DNA of 64,000 bases from Agarophyton chilense (taxonomy: Eukaryota; Rhodophyta; Florideophyceae; Gracilariales; Gracilariaceae): NCBI GenBank assembly GCA_030374765.1, contig JARGXX010000106.1, positions 298,022 through 362,021 on the forward strand. The letters run 5' to 3'. Below are positions 22,231 through 33,870 of the stretch, in pieces. A program made the translations under genes and the position numbers. Under the pieces are notes generated by a model. The model saw only the letters and a program-made list of their open reading frames with translations, did not search any database and was not told where the DNA came from. Within the stretch, counting starts at the first letter, position 1. The number at the start of each line of letters is the position of its first letter.

Positions 22231-25169
22231 GGATTGAAGCTAGTACTGGGCTTTTGTCTCTACGAGAAATTAGATGAAGCCTACCTCTATCAGTGAGAAA
22301 TTCTGTGGGTGAACGGACAAAATTGTTTCAGTCTGAAGCGTTAGGTACTCAAATGGTAGGTGGAAAGGAGTCGAAATACATACCGAATGATAACCCTCGG
22401 CGTCGAATCCTAAATTATTGGACGCTGAAACCGGACTTTAGAGGTGCGGAACGCGGAATTTTTCCATTTCTTCTCATTGACTACAGTGACAGCTCGCTAC
22501 AGTCGTACTAAAAAGAGTCGAATTATAACGAAGTAATATTTACAGGGTAACTAAGACTGTTACCAAAACACCACGAGATGGTATCCGAGGGACTTAACCA
22601 AAATAATTGAGTCCCAGCTAGGTCACTCTCAGACTCCAAAAACCAATCCTAGACTAAAAACCCATTTGACTTCCAACAATCAGGTCCACTTATATATTCC
22701 AAACTAAATTTCATCTTCAGATATAGTTTCCGAGTTAACATTGCAGCTTCCTGGTGGTTCCGAATGCCTGTCAAGTGGCGAGATTCAACCCATGCAGAGA
22801 CGGTCGAATCATTTGTCGAGGCTTTGCAGAGCCTATCTTACCCTTCAAGAGTCTCAAGAGAAACATATTGTTTAGGAAACGGTTTGCAACCCAGCAGTTC
22901 TCGTTAGCCTTCTGCCGCTTTTAAATCAAAGCCCTCCTCCCGAGGCTCGAAATACCGTCGTCACCGCCGTCCGACCCGGAGTCAGAGTCATAGCCCGAAT
23001 CGACAACTAATTCTTCCATCGCCTGTATGATACCGACAAGAAAACACTAAATCTTTGGTTTTTTCTTTGACTTTGTTCCACGAATCCCTAAATACTTAAT
23101 GTCTTTGGTCATGCGCATTGGTAACTCCACCAAACCCTCCGTGAAAGCATAATTCTCTGCATTTCACTCTTGCTGGCAGTAGTTTCTTCCTCTGAGTCAG
23201 AATTTGAAGCGGACTCGGACTCGTACTCACTCGGGAATTCACCCCCTATACCGCACGGTAGCACTTAGAAGGCGTCGGGGTTTTTGATCTGGATCTGTTA
23301 ATACTTATGTACTTACAACTCTCATTGAAGATCCGGCCTTCGGTGCATCCCCTCCGACACTGATCGGGTGTGTTTTTATTCGCTGAAACGTGTTTAGGTG
23401 TCCATTTCACCCACTTCAAAGATCCTTGAATTCTCATTTCTGGTTGTACGAAGGAGAGTATTCTTGCACACCGACTTTTCTCAAAGATAATCTGAAATAT
23501 AACGCCGAAAAGATTCTTTAACGACGTCCAAGGCATCTTCCACCATGCCCTCGATGTTCCTGCTGAGAGGCCTGCAGTTTGATACCTTATTCATTGCAGG
23601 TCGACCACATCTGAGATCAGTCAACCCATTCCGTCCTCGAGTTCACTTTACCCCGTAATGCAGTCTTGCGCTTTCAAGAGGGCTACAACCGGTTGAGCGC
23701 GCGACCAAAAGAGGTCCAGTCGTCTTCCAAGCCACATACAAGTGGAACTAGGTCTCGGTCTCGTATCCGCCAGGTTCCTGAGTTCGTATCACAACAACAC
23801 TACCCACAGTTACTACTGGACAGAGCTTGGTGCTTTAAACACCCCAGCTTTGCGTCATTATGCAGAACGCATGGCACCGAAATTTAAACAACAGTTTTTC
23901 AGCAATTTCTTCAAAAGCTAATCACCAATATCACAAAAAACCGTTCATCTTGATATACAACTAAAAAACCTTATAAGACTTGAATAAATGACACTCCAAA
24001 CCCCCAATCAGAAACCATTTTTACGCAATCTCCCGGAATGCACTGAGAATAAATATGCACACGTGGGAAAATCCCTGATCACCCAATAAAGGAAAGACCT
24101 CCCAGAATTCCGTTTCGTTCTCTAACACAAGCAACGCCAGTAAAGCCTAATAAACAGAAAACCGTATGAGAACTTGCGGAAGCTCTGCATATCGTGGAGC
24201 CTAGCCTTAAAAACCAAAGTTCATTAGCATACCGTAATGCCATGACATGCAACACCGGTAATTAAATTTCTAAAAATATTGAAACAAGTCTCAAAAATTC
24301 TGAAAAAACACCAGCAAAAAAAGGATCACTGGCCTTCGGAGGCCTGATACTTTCCCCCTCCAAAAGGGTTCTTTCCATGACTTACTCCGTTGAACAGCCT
24401 ACGCTGCCCAGTTGACACCATGAGAAGGTGGAGTAAAGCTTTAGTCGAACAAACACAAATGCAACAATTCTTTGTAAAGTCTCCGGAAATAATAATACCT
24501 TAGCAAACTCGGTCTTAAAACATTGCATGTACCATAAGAGTAATTTTACACCCCTTATCAAACATGAGTTCATATTGTGCCAATGTATTAAAAAGCTACT
24601 AGGGTACTGTGAAACAGGGTGTAAGAGAAGAATTGCTTAAACTTGTGCAAAACATTCAGCGAGATGACTGATCAACCATGAGGGACAGCCTAACTCCAGA
24701 ACGCTTGTTGAAAGGTGGTTCCTTAGATCTAAAATATATTTCGAAGAAGATGTGCTGTGACAAGCATACACTGAAAAACTGAGGATAGTCGAAGAAAGGG
24801 AACAAATAGATTGGGTACGCACTGATACGCGTAAACTAGGGCCACCTAAAAAAAGTAGTTCGTCCAGCGAATCTTCCAAACTCTCCACCGTGCAATAAAA
24901 AAGCGTATGGGCGTGTGGGTTATAGTAGAAAGACTTGGAGTACTAATTATTCTTTACGATCACCGAAAAAGCTTGCAGTGAAGAATTGAAATCGCTAGAA
25001 TTAGATAACGAGAATACACCTTCATTTGCTCTTGAAGAATAAAGATTTCGTCCCTTCGACAGACCGGACTTAATTTCCAACGCAGGCAAAGACTATTCCA
25101 AATGCACCATAAAAGATTCGAATTGCTGCTGTGACTTGCATGGAAATGGAGTATAGGAGAGTAGAAGCT
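22231..25169. other. No gene recognised
   Basis: Short frames of at most 96 codons on either strand, with no motif. A Ser/Asp-rich scrap around 22.97-23.3 kb (repeated GAGTCAGAGTC-like bases) is the only compositional oddity. AT-rich beyond 23.9 kb. Confidence 0.45.
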
Positions 25170-25530
25170 CCATCTCTCCTTCATCTCCAAGGAAATATTC
25201 ATCCTTTTGGTTCCTGGGCGTAAGGGACGACACATTTTTTGGTAGCTCATTGGCCTTCAATTTCAAGGATAGGTGACGACTCGGCTTTGTCCACGCGAAG
25301 AGTAGTAGCCAACCCAAAAATTCGCAATTTAGTTCCAAAGTTGTATTATGTGCTAAGGAAGAGGTTAAAGAGGGTAAGGCAAAGGTATATAAACTTTTCA
25401 TAGTTGAAGCAGTGGCAAGCAGACAGTATCAAAATGACAGCTTATCTATAGACGCTACAGCAGCAGATGCAGCTGAAGAAGGTATCATTGCTTAGAACCA
25501 ACAAGGATCACGGGAAGCTCGTATAAAAGA
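25170..25530. repeat. Degenerate dispersed repeat, copy 2
   Basis: Second copy of the repeat at 21880-22230. Weak similarity continues beyond it on the plus strand, where conceptual translations read IKQKIDEADLLP here and LYEKLDEAYLYQ near 22270. The repeat may therefore include old coding sequence. Confidence 0.45.
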
Positions 25531-26274
25531 AGGTGATGTGTATCGGCATCAAACAGAAGATAGACGAGGCCGACCTCTTGCCATGAGAGCTTTTGTGATT
25601 GAGTCAACGAGATATAATCGATCTAGACCATTAGTTGCTCAAGTATTAGATAGAAAGTAGTCTCATCATACGTCAACTGGTATCAATTGAAATTGAGTCT
25701 GTCAGTATAGGAAGCTTAAAAGTGACTCCGAATATGCAGAACACTGAGGGTTTCTCTTGTCCTATCAAAACGGAGCTTATCACACTCCATATAATACGTC
25801 AATATACATCAACGCATGGAATTAAAATACTAGTAGAGATAATCGGAACAGAGTACACTCTCAGAGATGCTCAACTTGAACCGAACAAATAAAAAAGGAA
25901 CGAATTCTGATAAAATAGTATTCATCTCTTCTAAAGCAGTGGTTTCTTAGAACTTCCACGAATAATTAAGACTTGAAATTGCAATACATAGAGAAAGAAA
26001 AAATGAGAATTATCGAAGAAAGAGAACTTCGGGCTAGAACACAAACTGGTACGGATGAATTTGGGCCACATGAAAATATTTCACCTATGGGAAATCAACA
26101 AAAACTCTACCTGTTGTTCGGCGGACTAAAAATTCGTGAAAAGCAAGATGTTATTTCAAAATAAGAGGCAGGCTCAAATTGGAAGCTTACCGACTGTACA
26201 CATTTCTCTTTATTAAAAACGGCTCTCGTACCAATCATCTCTTAATTTAAAGATATCGACAGCCTTCCGGTAGG
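25531..26274. other. No gene recognised
   Basis: AT-rich DNA with many stops in all frames. A 63-codon plus-strand frame (25973-26164) has no recognisable feature. Confidence 0.45.
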
Positions 26275-26720
26275 TGTAACGCAATGACTGTTGGGTCAGT
26301 GTACGGGTCTCGACCGGTGGTAGCGTGGTAGAGCGGGTCCTAAGGTTCGAATCCTTGACGACGGCACTCCCAGAGTACTTGGTGCCATGGACTTGCGTTT
26401 ACTGCGTAGTCCTACAGGTTGGAGCTACGGAAACGATGGCTTGAAGACCAAAAAGTGAAACTAACATAACAAAGGGGGTTTTATAGTATCCTAACGGTGC
26501 CTACCGTACTCTAAGGGAGAAGCGTCACTCGAGCCAAGTAAATAGTACTGGCGAGGCGCTGAGATCTCCCTGGCACTGTAATGATAATCTATTACACTAA
26601 TTAAAATAAATTAATAATCTACATGAGTCCACTGGAGGTCGACCCGTCCACGTGTCATCTGCAAGATCCTTCAGGGCCCGGCGGCTTACAGGGCTCAGCC
26701 GCTATCACCGCTCCTTCAAA
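26275..26720. repeat. Solo LTR, 446 bp, copy 2
   Basis: Same family and same length as 3077-3522, flanked by its own perfect 5-bp duplication GTAGG (26270-26274 and 26721-26725). It starts TGTAAC; its terminal CA has become AA. No internal element remains. Confidence 0.75.
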
Positions 26721-28634
26721 GTAGGCTGCGGATCCTGGAATGTGTACCGTGTTCCAGAATTACTGCAACACATGCAGGGTCTGCACTTTCTATTCCATCA
26801 CTGGCGTCCAAAGCGATAATGGCGCATTAGGTGAACTTATCCAATTCTTATATATTTAGGTTAATGTGCTGTTTAACACGCTGATTGAAACGAATAGAGT
26901 AGCCTAAAAGTACATAATAGAAAAAAACGAGTACTTATGCGTTTCAGCTCCATTTTCGAGGTTCTAGATCTCTATAAAAGGGGCTTTTATGTCTTCAAGT
27001 TCTCATTTGGACGACCTCAAACAACAATTGAAACCCAAAAACATCTATTTTCTTGGGCTTCGCTCACTTAGACTTTATCAAAAAAGGTGAGGCATCTGCC
27101 ACACGAAGCCCAGTGCGGCGAGCGCCACCGGAAAAGCACCCCCCTACAAAACAAATATCTGTGAAGTGTCTGCTGCAGTACAGGAGACCAGTAACGCGTT
27201 AGCACATGGACGAAGCACCCATTTTCAACCCACGGTACCGGTTGAAGCGCCCTCGTTAAGGATGGGAGACGAGCTGTGTGTACCAATGGTGCTACGTTTG
27301 TCCAGAAAGCCCCCGCAAAGTGAGAAGCCTGTGACGGGGCAAAAGACGTGGTGGCGATCTGGGATCTAGAACTAAACGGGAAGCTGTCGCAAGTGGTGCC
27401 GCGTAACGTTTCCTGAAAAAGGGCGGCATTGGTATAAAGAGAAAGCGTATTCTTTTGTTATTTCCTCTTCTCGGGAAGCATTTTAAGGATTGTACGCGCC
27501 TGCCACGGGTTCACGCAGACGTAGGAAGGCTGAAAAAAAGTTACACATCCGGCGTGCCTGACCGAAAGCCAGGAATTCTGAGCCCCAGTGACTACTGACA
27601 TAATTCTTTTGTAGGATTGGGTTAAAAAAATCAAGTACAAGAGGTTTATGTCGAAATTATTACATCTTATTCATCTATCTGAGCCATTTAGTAACTGAAA
27701 AGACTCATTTTTGTCGAATTTTACTGTTAAGTACGGTCCAAAACGTCACACCCAAAGATGGAGCCCACCTTGAAGAAATGAAAAGTAACGCGATAGATGC
27801 CGTCCTCCGGACAGACCAGAATTGATTGCCAGAGTGTACAACCAGAATTCCAAATCCATCACGATGGAATGGTGAAACAATTCTGAACAGAGTTTTAGTT
27901 TAAAATGTGTAGGTACTGGCCGTAATACTGTATTTCAAGACAGAAATAAAGCACACCATCACAAACTAATATGTTTGAAGTATGGTGTGATGTAATATGC
28001 GAAGAATACTGATTGCTTACTATAAGCCGAAATTTAAGGTGCTGATAGCTCTGGAAATTTGGAGCTAAGGGAACTGGTAAATCGAATCAGAAAGTACAGA
28101 AACTCTCCATATTAACGTGTCTAGACTTTCAAATAAATAAGTACTTTAGAATCTGCTCACAGAGGAAGAGGTTTTGGGACATAAATCAACTAGTATAAAA
28201 AACCAAGTTACTTTCCGGCTAAGAAATGAAAAATACTAAAACTTTTTTAGTACATCTCTGACTTCATCAAGACGTAGAAGGCTCATTCTAACATCGAAGG
28301 TACTGGAAAAGGATCTGTAGTAGAATGCATGACACAAGATGTCTTAACAAGGGCCAAAGAAAAGAACACTCTCTATTAATGTGGGCTACAGGAAGGCAGA
28401 AAAAACGACTTGGAGAGAAAGGTCAAAGAATATATGAAGATAAGAGTTATAGGCGATGTAGCGGCTCCTGGAAGTCTATTTGGGATCAGTAACTTCCGTA
28501 TAAAACTAAGTTTACAGTATTATCAGATGCGATACCGGGGTCTGCAACCTTCACTCCGAAAAGTTGCACTACCAAGAATCTGAAAGGCTTCTTTTCTTGA
28601 AAGTTAGTTTTGATGTCCTTCTGAGTAAACTGAT
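26721..28634. other. No gene recognised
   Basis: Short frames only. Around 27.06-27.4 kb the sequence is somewhat GC-richer, with a 72-codon minus-strand frame and a 67-codon plus-strand frame, neither with a motif. Confidence 0.45.
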
Positions 28635-29075
28635 ATGGATCAAATGACATATTACGAAAAGGTTGGGAAACTCGGGAAGCATTTTTTTAAACAACTCCCA
28701 GAAGCAATGAGAGATACTACCAATCCATGGCTGGTTATTGGGGAGACATTGCAAGACGAAATAATTATCCCTCGAATAAGATATGCATCCCCCAATCATC
28801 TTAAAATGTTTGCCGTTCGCCCCATTTTTAGGAAAGCTGCATCGAAATGGTGGTAGGGCCCCAGCATATTTAGATATGAGAAACTATCATGGTATAGGGA
28901 AGCACCAATAGCTCGAAGACTTAAGTTTCATGTAGTTTTGTTCGGAACAGCTTTCACTATGGCCTTTAGAATGTACACTAATCCCTCTGAACTCATGTGC
29001 GTGGTCGATACTTGCGTAGAACAGGACGTTACTCCGCGTTATTTAGATAAAATGCTCGAAACCGTCATACTTTGA
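28635..29075 (+). pseudogene. 147-codon frame broken by one TAG; unknown protein
   Basis: From the ATG at 28635 a single frame runs to TGA at 29073-29075, interrupted only by TAG at 28854-28856. The two halves read naturally through it: ...FRKAASKWW, stop, GPSIFRYEKLSWYREAPIAR. The second half has a hydrophobic segment (KFHVVLFGTAFTMAFRMY) that could cross a membrane. This is far longer than expected by chance in the surrounding stop-rich DNA. I do not recognise the family. It may be a recently killed gene, a small gene with an intron at the stop, or chance. Confidence 0.4.
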
Positions 29076-30829
29076 AATAGTTGGCATAGAAACCTATCGT
29101 ACCAACACTATTAAATGCTAAAAAGAATAATGGAAACGATATGAATTAACGGCGAACGTTTCCTACGGAAACTACAATTCTTTGATGGGCTAGTATCTCA
29201 GCTCCAGATCAGAAAGAGTGAGCCGTACAAACAGTTATAGAAGTAGAAACAAGCAAAATAAAATATAATCTATCAAGAGAAGGGCTCTAGGATAGGTTAA
29301 GTTATTGTAATAGAGAGCCTGAACGAGTCTTCGACAAACAAAGGAGAGGAAAGTTCTCAAAAAATTAAAAAACATATGGAAAAACATGTCAAGAACACGG
29401 GGGACACGTTTTTTGCAGATGCTTGTCGGTACTAGAAAGACCTGTATCCTTTTGATTTCAGAGACGCAATGCAGCAGAAATCTGGTATTATTCAGTTAAC
29501 CGTAACAACCGGCATCCTTGATGCGCTTTAGGAAAAAAGAAGCATATCGCACTCTACTTGGCATTGATGGTGAAGCCGACAGAGACTCACAAAGCAGATA
29601 TCAAAGCATAAATTCATTGCAAAGACCACGATCGCAACTAGGTGAGCTACTTTGAAGAACCATTGTTTTCTGTAGTTTAAGAAACATCTATTTACCCAAA
29701 ATTTTCTTTAAAATCATTGAACTGTTTCAAAAGAGTTGAGATATTCAAAAATTGTTTATGGCGGAATGGTCTTCTTCATAGCAGGAGACCATATGTAGCT
29801 TCTTTGGTTGTTTAACGAAAATAAATCTTCCAGAAAGAGAAAAAACAGTTCCCGTTCCAAGTCTGACTCTCTAACGAGCGCTTCCTTGGGATTCTTGTGA
29901 TCTGTGGGACAGATTAGTTTCCGTTTAACTTTTAAGAGAGCAGTCACAGCATCAAAAAAGGCTCGTTTCTGCTGAAAAAAGTTTCAGTGTGTGGGCGTGA
30001 ATCATTTCGATCAAGTTACCGCCTATCAATTACGTCTACATGTACACATCCAGTATCAAGAAAGCGTACAAAGGTTTGTGGAAGTGGGCTACGGCAAATC
30101 GAAAAGAAGACGTTAGGATCGAAAGTTCATTTGTATCTCTAACGACAAAACTCGTTCATGAGCCCCACCAAAATGCTCGCAAAAACGTTTCGGGGAGAAG
30201 ACATTAGCCAAAATTGCGATAGATGCGATAGTTTCAATTTGTGGTCCAACCGAAGAACGTTTCCATGACAGAGGGGTTGGGGGGAAGGACAAAGATCCTC
30301 CACAATAATGCTCCATGAAGCGTTCTGCGATGTAAATTGAAACTCAAAGTTAAGGAACCTGTTCTAATACTCAGAAACGTATATCGTACACATCTTTTCA
30401 ACAGTAAGCTCTTTATTATTGATGGAATTCAGAACAGAATACTACGACTGTAATACGGGAGACCAAAGTTGTGAAAAATGTGTCGTCTAGGGTCTCTGTA
30501 CCTCCCTTTGTCAGGAGAGAGCAGAAGTCTCAGAGCTTTAAAGAGTGCCAAAGTCTAGGTTGAGGGTAGTCATAAGGGCTTGACGTACCTTAGATACGAT
30601 TAAGTATCACTATAGTACGTGTAAGTAAGCTTGTAGCCTTGACAAGACTTGGAGGCAGGTCACGTTATGTTGGATTATGCTTGCAGCTGTGATATAGCTC
30701 GCAAGCTTGTAGCTTTATGTAACATTCGCTCCTTCTTTGGCTTAAGATGTCCTCATCGAATCCTTTGTGAGGAGAGAGTCTAAAAGTTCCCTGCAGTTAC
30801 AAAGTGACGTTTGAGGTAGCCAGACGGCC
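29076..30829. other. No gene recognised
   Basis: AT-rich DNA with short frames. The part near 30.4-30.8 kb would be the 3' flank or LTR region of the Ty3 relic that follows, but I could not find a matching repeat at its other end. Confidence 0.4.
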
Positions 30830-31171
30830 TCATCGGGGGGTTTCGCCAACGAATTGAGAAAGATAGTATACTTTGCGGTTGAAACGCTTTTTTGACAAAA
30901 TGAGCGACTTTCCTTGGTCTACATTTCCATCTTTATCGATGACAATTTTCCATGGGCCCTTGTTGTCATTGTAAAACTGACGAAGCTTCGAAACGTGCAT
31001 GAAATCGTGTGCTCTCAGCATGGTAGGAGGCAACCCGATTCGATATATCACATGTGTGTCCTGGGAGGTTTGGCCTGGCGGATGGCAGTCATGGTCCGTG
31101 GGTCTACCTTTAGCGTTCCTGGGAGGACGACGTAACCGAGGTAGTCCACCGAGGCCTGGAAGAAGGCGCAT
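30830..31171 (-). pseudogene. Integrase C-terminus / chromodomain-like remnant
   Basis: Contains LRAHDFMHVSKLRQF, the conserved HDVFHVSxLKP block near the end of Ty3-type integrase. It is followed by WKIVIDKDGNVD and a basic stretch, resembling the start of a chromodomain. The frame overlaps the end of the RT frame in another phase, which marks the deletion junction. Confidence 0.6.
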
Positions 31172-31698
31172 TTGCGGAGTTTCAGTGTTACTCTAGCGTC
31201 CTGTAAGATTGATAGCACCTTCCTCACGTGGCAAAAGTTTTCCTCTACGGTTCGTGAGAAGTTTATCACGTCAGCTAAATAGACCAAGGCGAACTTCCAT
31301 TTAATTCTGGACAATATGATATCCATTACCCGTTGGAAGGTTGCTGGAGCATTCTTTAAACCAAAGGGCTTACAAGTAAATCTGAGCAGACTTTCATGGG
31401 TGGTGAAGGTTGTCATCGCTCTCGCATCTTCGGCCAAAAGGATTTTCCAATATCCGGAGTTAGCGTCCAGTGTGGTAAATAGGACAGCTTCGCCTAAGGA
31501 ATCCAGACAGTCGTCCATGTGGGGTATCGGGTATGGTTCACTCTTGGTTACTGCGTTCAGCCTCCTGTAGTCGACACAGAACCTGACGGAACCATCCTTC
31601 TTCGCCACGAGGACAAGGGGACTTGCCAATTCGAATTGGTTAGAAGGCGCCGGCTCTATGATGTGAGCTTTGCGCATTTTGTCCATCTGGTCGGCCAC
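31048..31698 (-). pseudogene. Ty3/gypsy reverse transcriptase, catalytic Asp lost
   Basis: A 216-codon open frame with the RT landmarks in order: SPLVLVAKKDGSVRFCVDYR, then a PYPIPHMDD block, motif A FTTLDANSGYWKI, KPFGLKNAPATFQRVMD, and motif C as YLADVINFS. Motif C should be Y-L-D-D; the third residue is Ala through a one-base change (codon at 31273-31275). With the missing RNase H and integrase core, this makes the element dead. The frame itself has remained open, so decay is fairly recent. Confidence 0.75.
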
Positions 31699-32351
31699 AA
31701 TTTTTCTACCCTCCAGGCCTGTACGATATGGGTGCTGTAACTGTGGTCTAACATCACCCTGAAGGTCAATGCGGTGCCTAGTGGCTCTGATTTAGCCCAA
31801 TCTACCTGACCACACGCCCTGGTATTCCCTAAGGAGATCAAGTATCTGGGGCCTATAGGATTCCAATTTTGTGCCGATAGCGACTATCTCCTCCCAAGAG
31901 TTAAAGTCCTAGTCGAGAGTTGGCGTTGAGAGGTTATCCATATGGGTCTCCATGAGGGCCACGGGCACAGGTAGATTAATGCCGATCATTGTACATTTAG
32001 GTAACTGCACGGGTTTATATCTAAAGTTGCTGGTTTTGACCAATAAGAGCCTGTTGGGGTAGATGTCCATTAATCCATTGGCCATTAGGGTAAGGTGCTT
32101 CAGAACCGTTTTCCAGGTGGTTCTTAATCATTACGTGACCTAAGGACTTGGAATGGCCCGATACGGTGACTTGGGGTCAATAGGGGTATCGTAATGGCCT
32201 TCGACAAGTGATCTTTATTTGACTTCGTGTTTTCGGAAATAATCGCTCGTTTGCGGTTAGCTTCTGGCCCTAGGGCGGCGCCAGTTATGGAGATGGAAGA
32301 TGCGCGGTTGGATGCGACTTTCCTAAGGCCTGGATACAAAGCCTTAATGTA

Positions 32352-32693
32352 TCAAGCGACAAAGGAGGTCCCTTGGATTGCCTCAGCGCCCAAGTTAAGA
32401 CATAAAAAGAACCACGGGCGGACTTTGAATAATTCTAATTGTAGGTAAAGCGGCACTATATTTTTAATATCCATTGGTCTACATGATTCATCGGTAATCC
32501 TGGGGATCTTTCTTGCCTGAACGAAAACTTTCCAACCAAATGGGAGTAGCTTAGAATGGACCAAGTTGGGACCAGCGCCTGTATCCAGTACGGCTTTGCT
32601 CACTCGAGAGTTGTTGGAACGAAGTCCCACGGTTACTTGAACTTTGCAATTCTCTTTCCTGAGGATACAGACAGGGTCTTCACTGTGTTCCAA
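32352..32693 (-). pseudogene. Retropepsin-like protease remnant
   Basis: A 113-codon frame with AVLDTGAGPNLVH, the D-T-G-A active-site loop of a retroviral-type aspartic protease, preceded by a beta-rich stretch. Placed between the Gag and RT remnants as expected. Confidence 0.65.
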
Positions 32694-33389
32694 TTCTGGT
32701 TCATCCTGAGTGGTTCATTCTGAGTGGTTTGTCTTGGGAGGTGAGTAGGAGTTTGCCTTCTGACCGTCCAAATGGTTGAGACAGGGGCGCAAAGAGGGAG
32801 GATTTGCCTCGTGTCGACCGTCTAAGGGTTTTTCGATGGGGTTTCCGTTTCTTCCTGAGCATAAGAATCCTCTTCGGGGTCGTCCATAGGGTCTACAATG
32901 GCGTGGATCTGTGGCGCTTTGATCGGAGTATCCGGAGGCGTGGCATAGCATGAGCTACCAGGGGTCACTGTGGCTCGTTCCTGTGCCCTGCTAAGCATTC
33001 CTTCGGATCGCCACACCAAGTAATTCTCTTCCTTTGAAGCTAGGAGGTCTTTGCGTGCGTCCTCAGGCAGATACTTCGTGCAGTCACGGGGTTGGACCCT
33101 TGAAAGGCAGAGGAAGCAGACCCTTGGCGAGCTAACAAAACCGTCATTGCGGGGCGGAAACGGGGACTACCTGGGAGTGGGTTGTCCAGTGATCGCTGTA
33201 GGTACCTGGGAGGTATATGATGGAGGCCCGGACGGAAGAACACTGAACTTAACAACGAGGACATCTCCCGAATCGGCACAATGGACTTATGCATCCATGT
33301 CCGACTCCGTGGAGCTAACCAAAAGGGCATAGTTGGATTTAAGCAATGGTGTTTCGTTTTTTCTGGATATATCAGGGTTGCGCCTGAAA

Positions 33390-33870
33390 ATCCTGTACAT
33401 TTTGCCATAATCTTTGGCGTAGGTGACGAGCGTTCGGAAGGAGTATCGTGTGGTTTCCGTGTTGTAGTTGCGGAGATATGATCAAATGGCAGGGAGCAAT
33501 CCCGGGATGAAGTGAAGTTTAAGCTGTTCTACGGAGAATACATTTCCACATTGGTAAGCCTTCTTCCATGGGTCTTCTGCGATAGCCGATTCGGTCATGT
33601 TGGAGCTCTGCCTAAAAGATTTCAGTTCCTGCTACGCATCCATCATAACGTCATCCGCGGCATAAGTTTCGAAGAGTTAATGAACAACCTGAGGGTATGG
33701 GCTGAGGAGCTAACGTTCTTGAGAATCCACGAGGTCATTTGCGCCAGATATCTTCCACACCACTCGGTCACGTGCTTGTCCTGTAAGGAAGAATTGGAAA
33801 AGGTACAGAGCGGCGCCCTTGTGGACACCGTTCTGATCGCAGGCCGTACGAAACAAAACTGAAATTTCTA
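33390..33870 (-). pseudogene. Gag capsid remnant
   Basis: Minus-strand translation with a few stops contains GAALYLFQFFLTGQARDR and, further on, ELKSFRQSSNMTESAIAEDP. These are typical of the capsid region of Ty3-type Gag (hydrophobic helix, then the MTExxF-like block). A CFLC...RDC remnant near 33.1 kb is probably the former zinc knuckle. Confidence 0.5.

Larger units (their letters stand above)
30830..33870 (-). mobile_element. Internally deleted Ty3/gypsy retrotransposon relic
   Basis: On the minus strand the order is Gag (33870-33390), a Cys-rich knuckle remnant (about 33130), protease (32693-32352), reverse transcriptase (31698-31048), then directly the C-terminal end of integrase with a chromodomain-like tail (31171-30830). 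RNase H and most of integrase are missing, so RT is joined to the integrase tail by a deletion near 31050-31110. Many stops separate the parts. No LTRs were found. Confidence 0.75.

Noticed and set aside
26326-26354. tRNA-like A box (TGGTAGAGCGGG) and B box (GGTTCGAATCC), suggesting a tRNA-derived SINE
   Set aside because: The boxes are only 6 bases apart. The 446-bp repeat around them has TG/CA-type ends and 5-bp target duplications, so it is a solo LTR and the match is accidental.
33512-33862. 116-codon plus-strand frame with Cys pairs
   Set aside because: The opposite strand here matches a Ty3 Gag capsid region in line with protease and RT, so the plus frame is its shadow.
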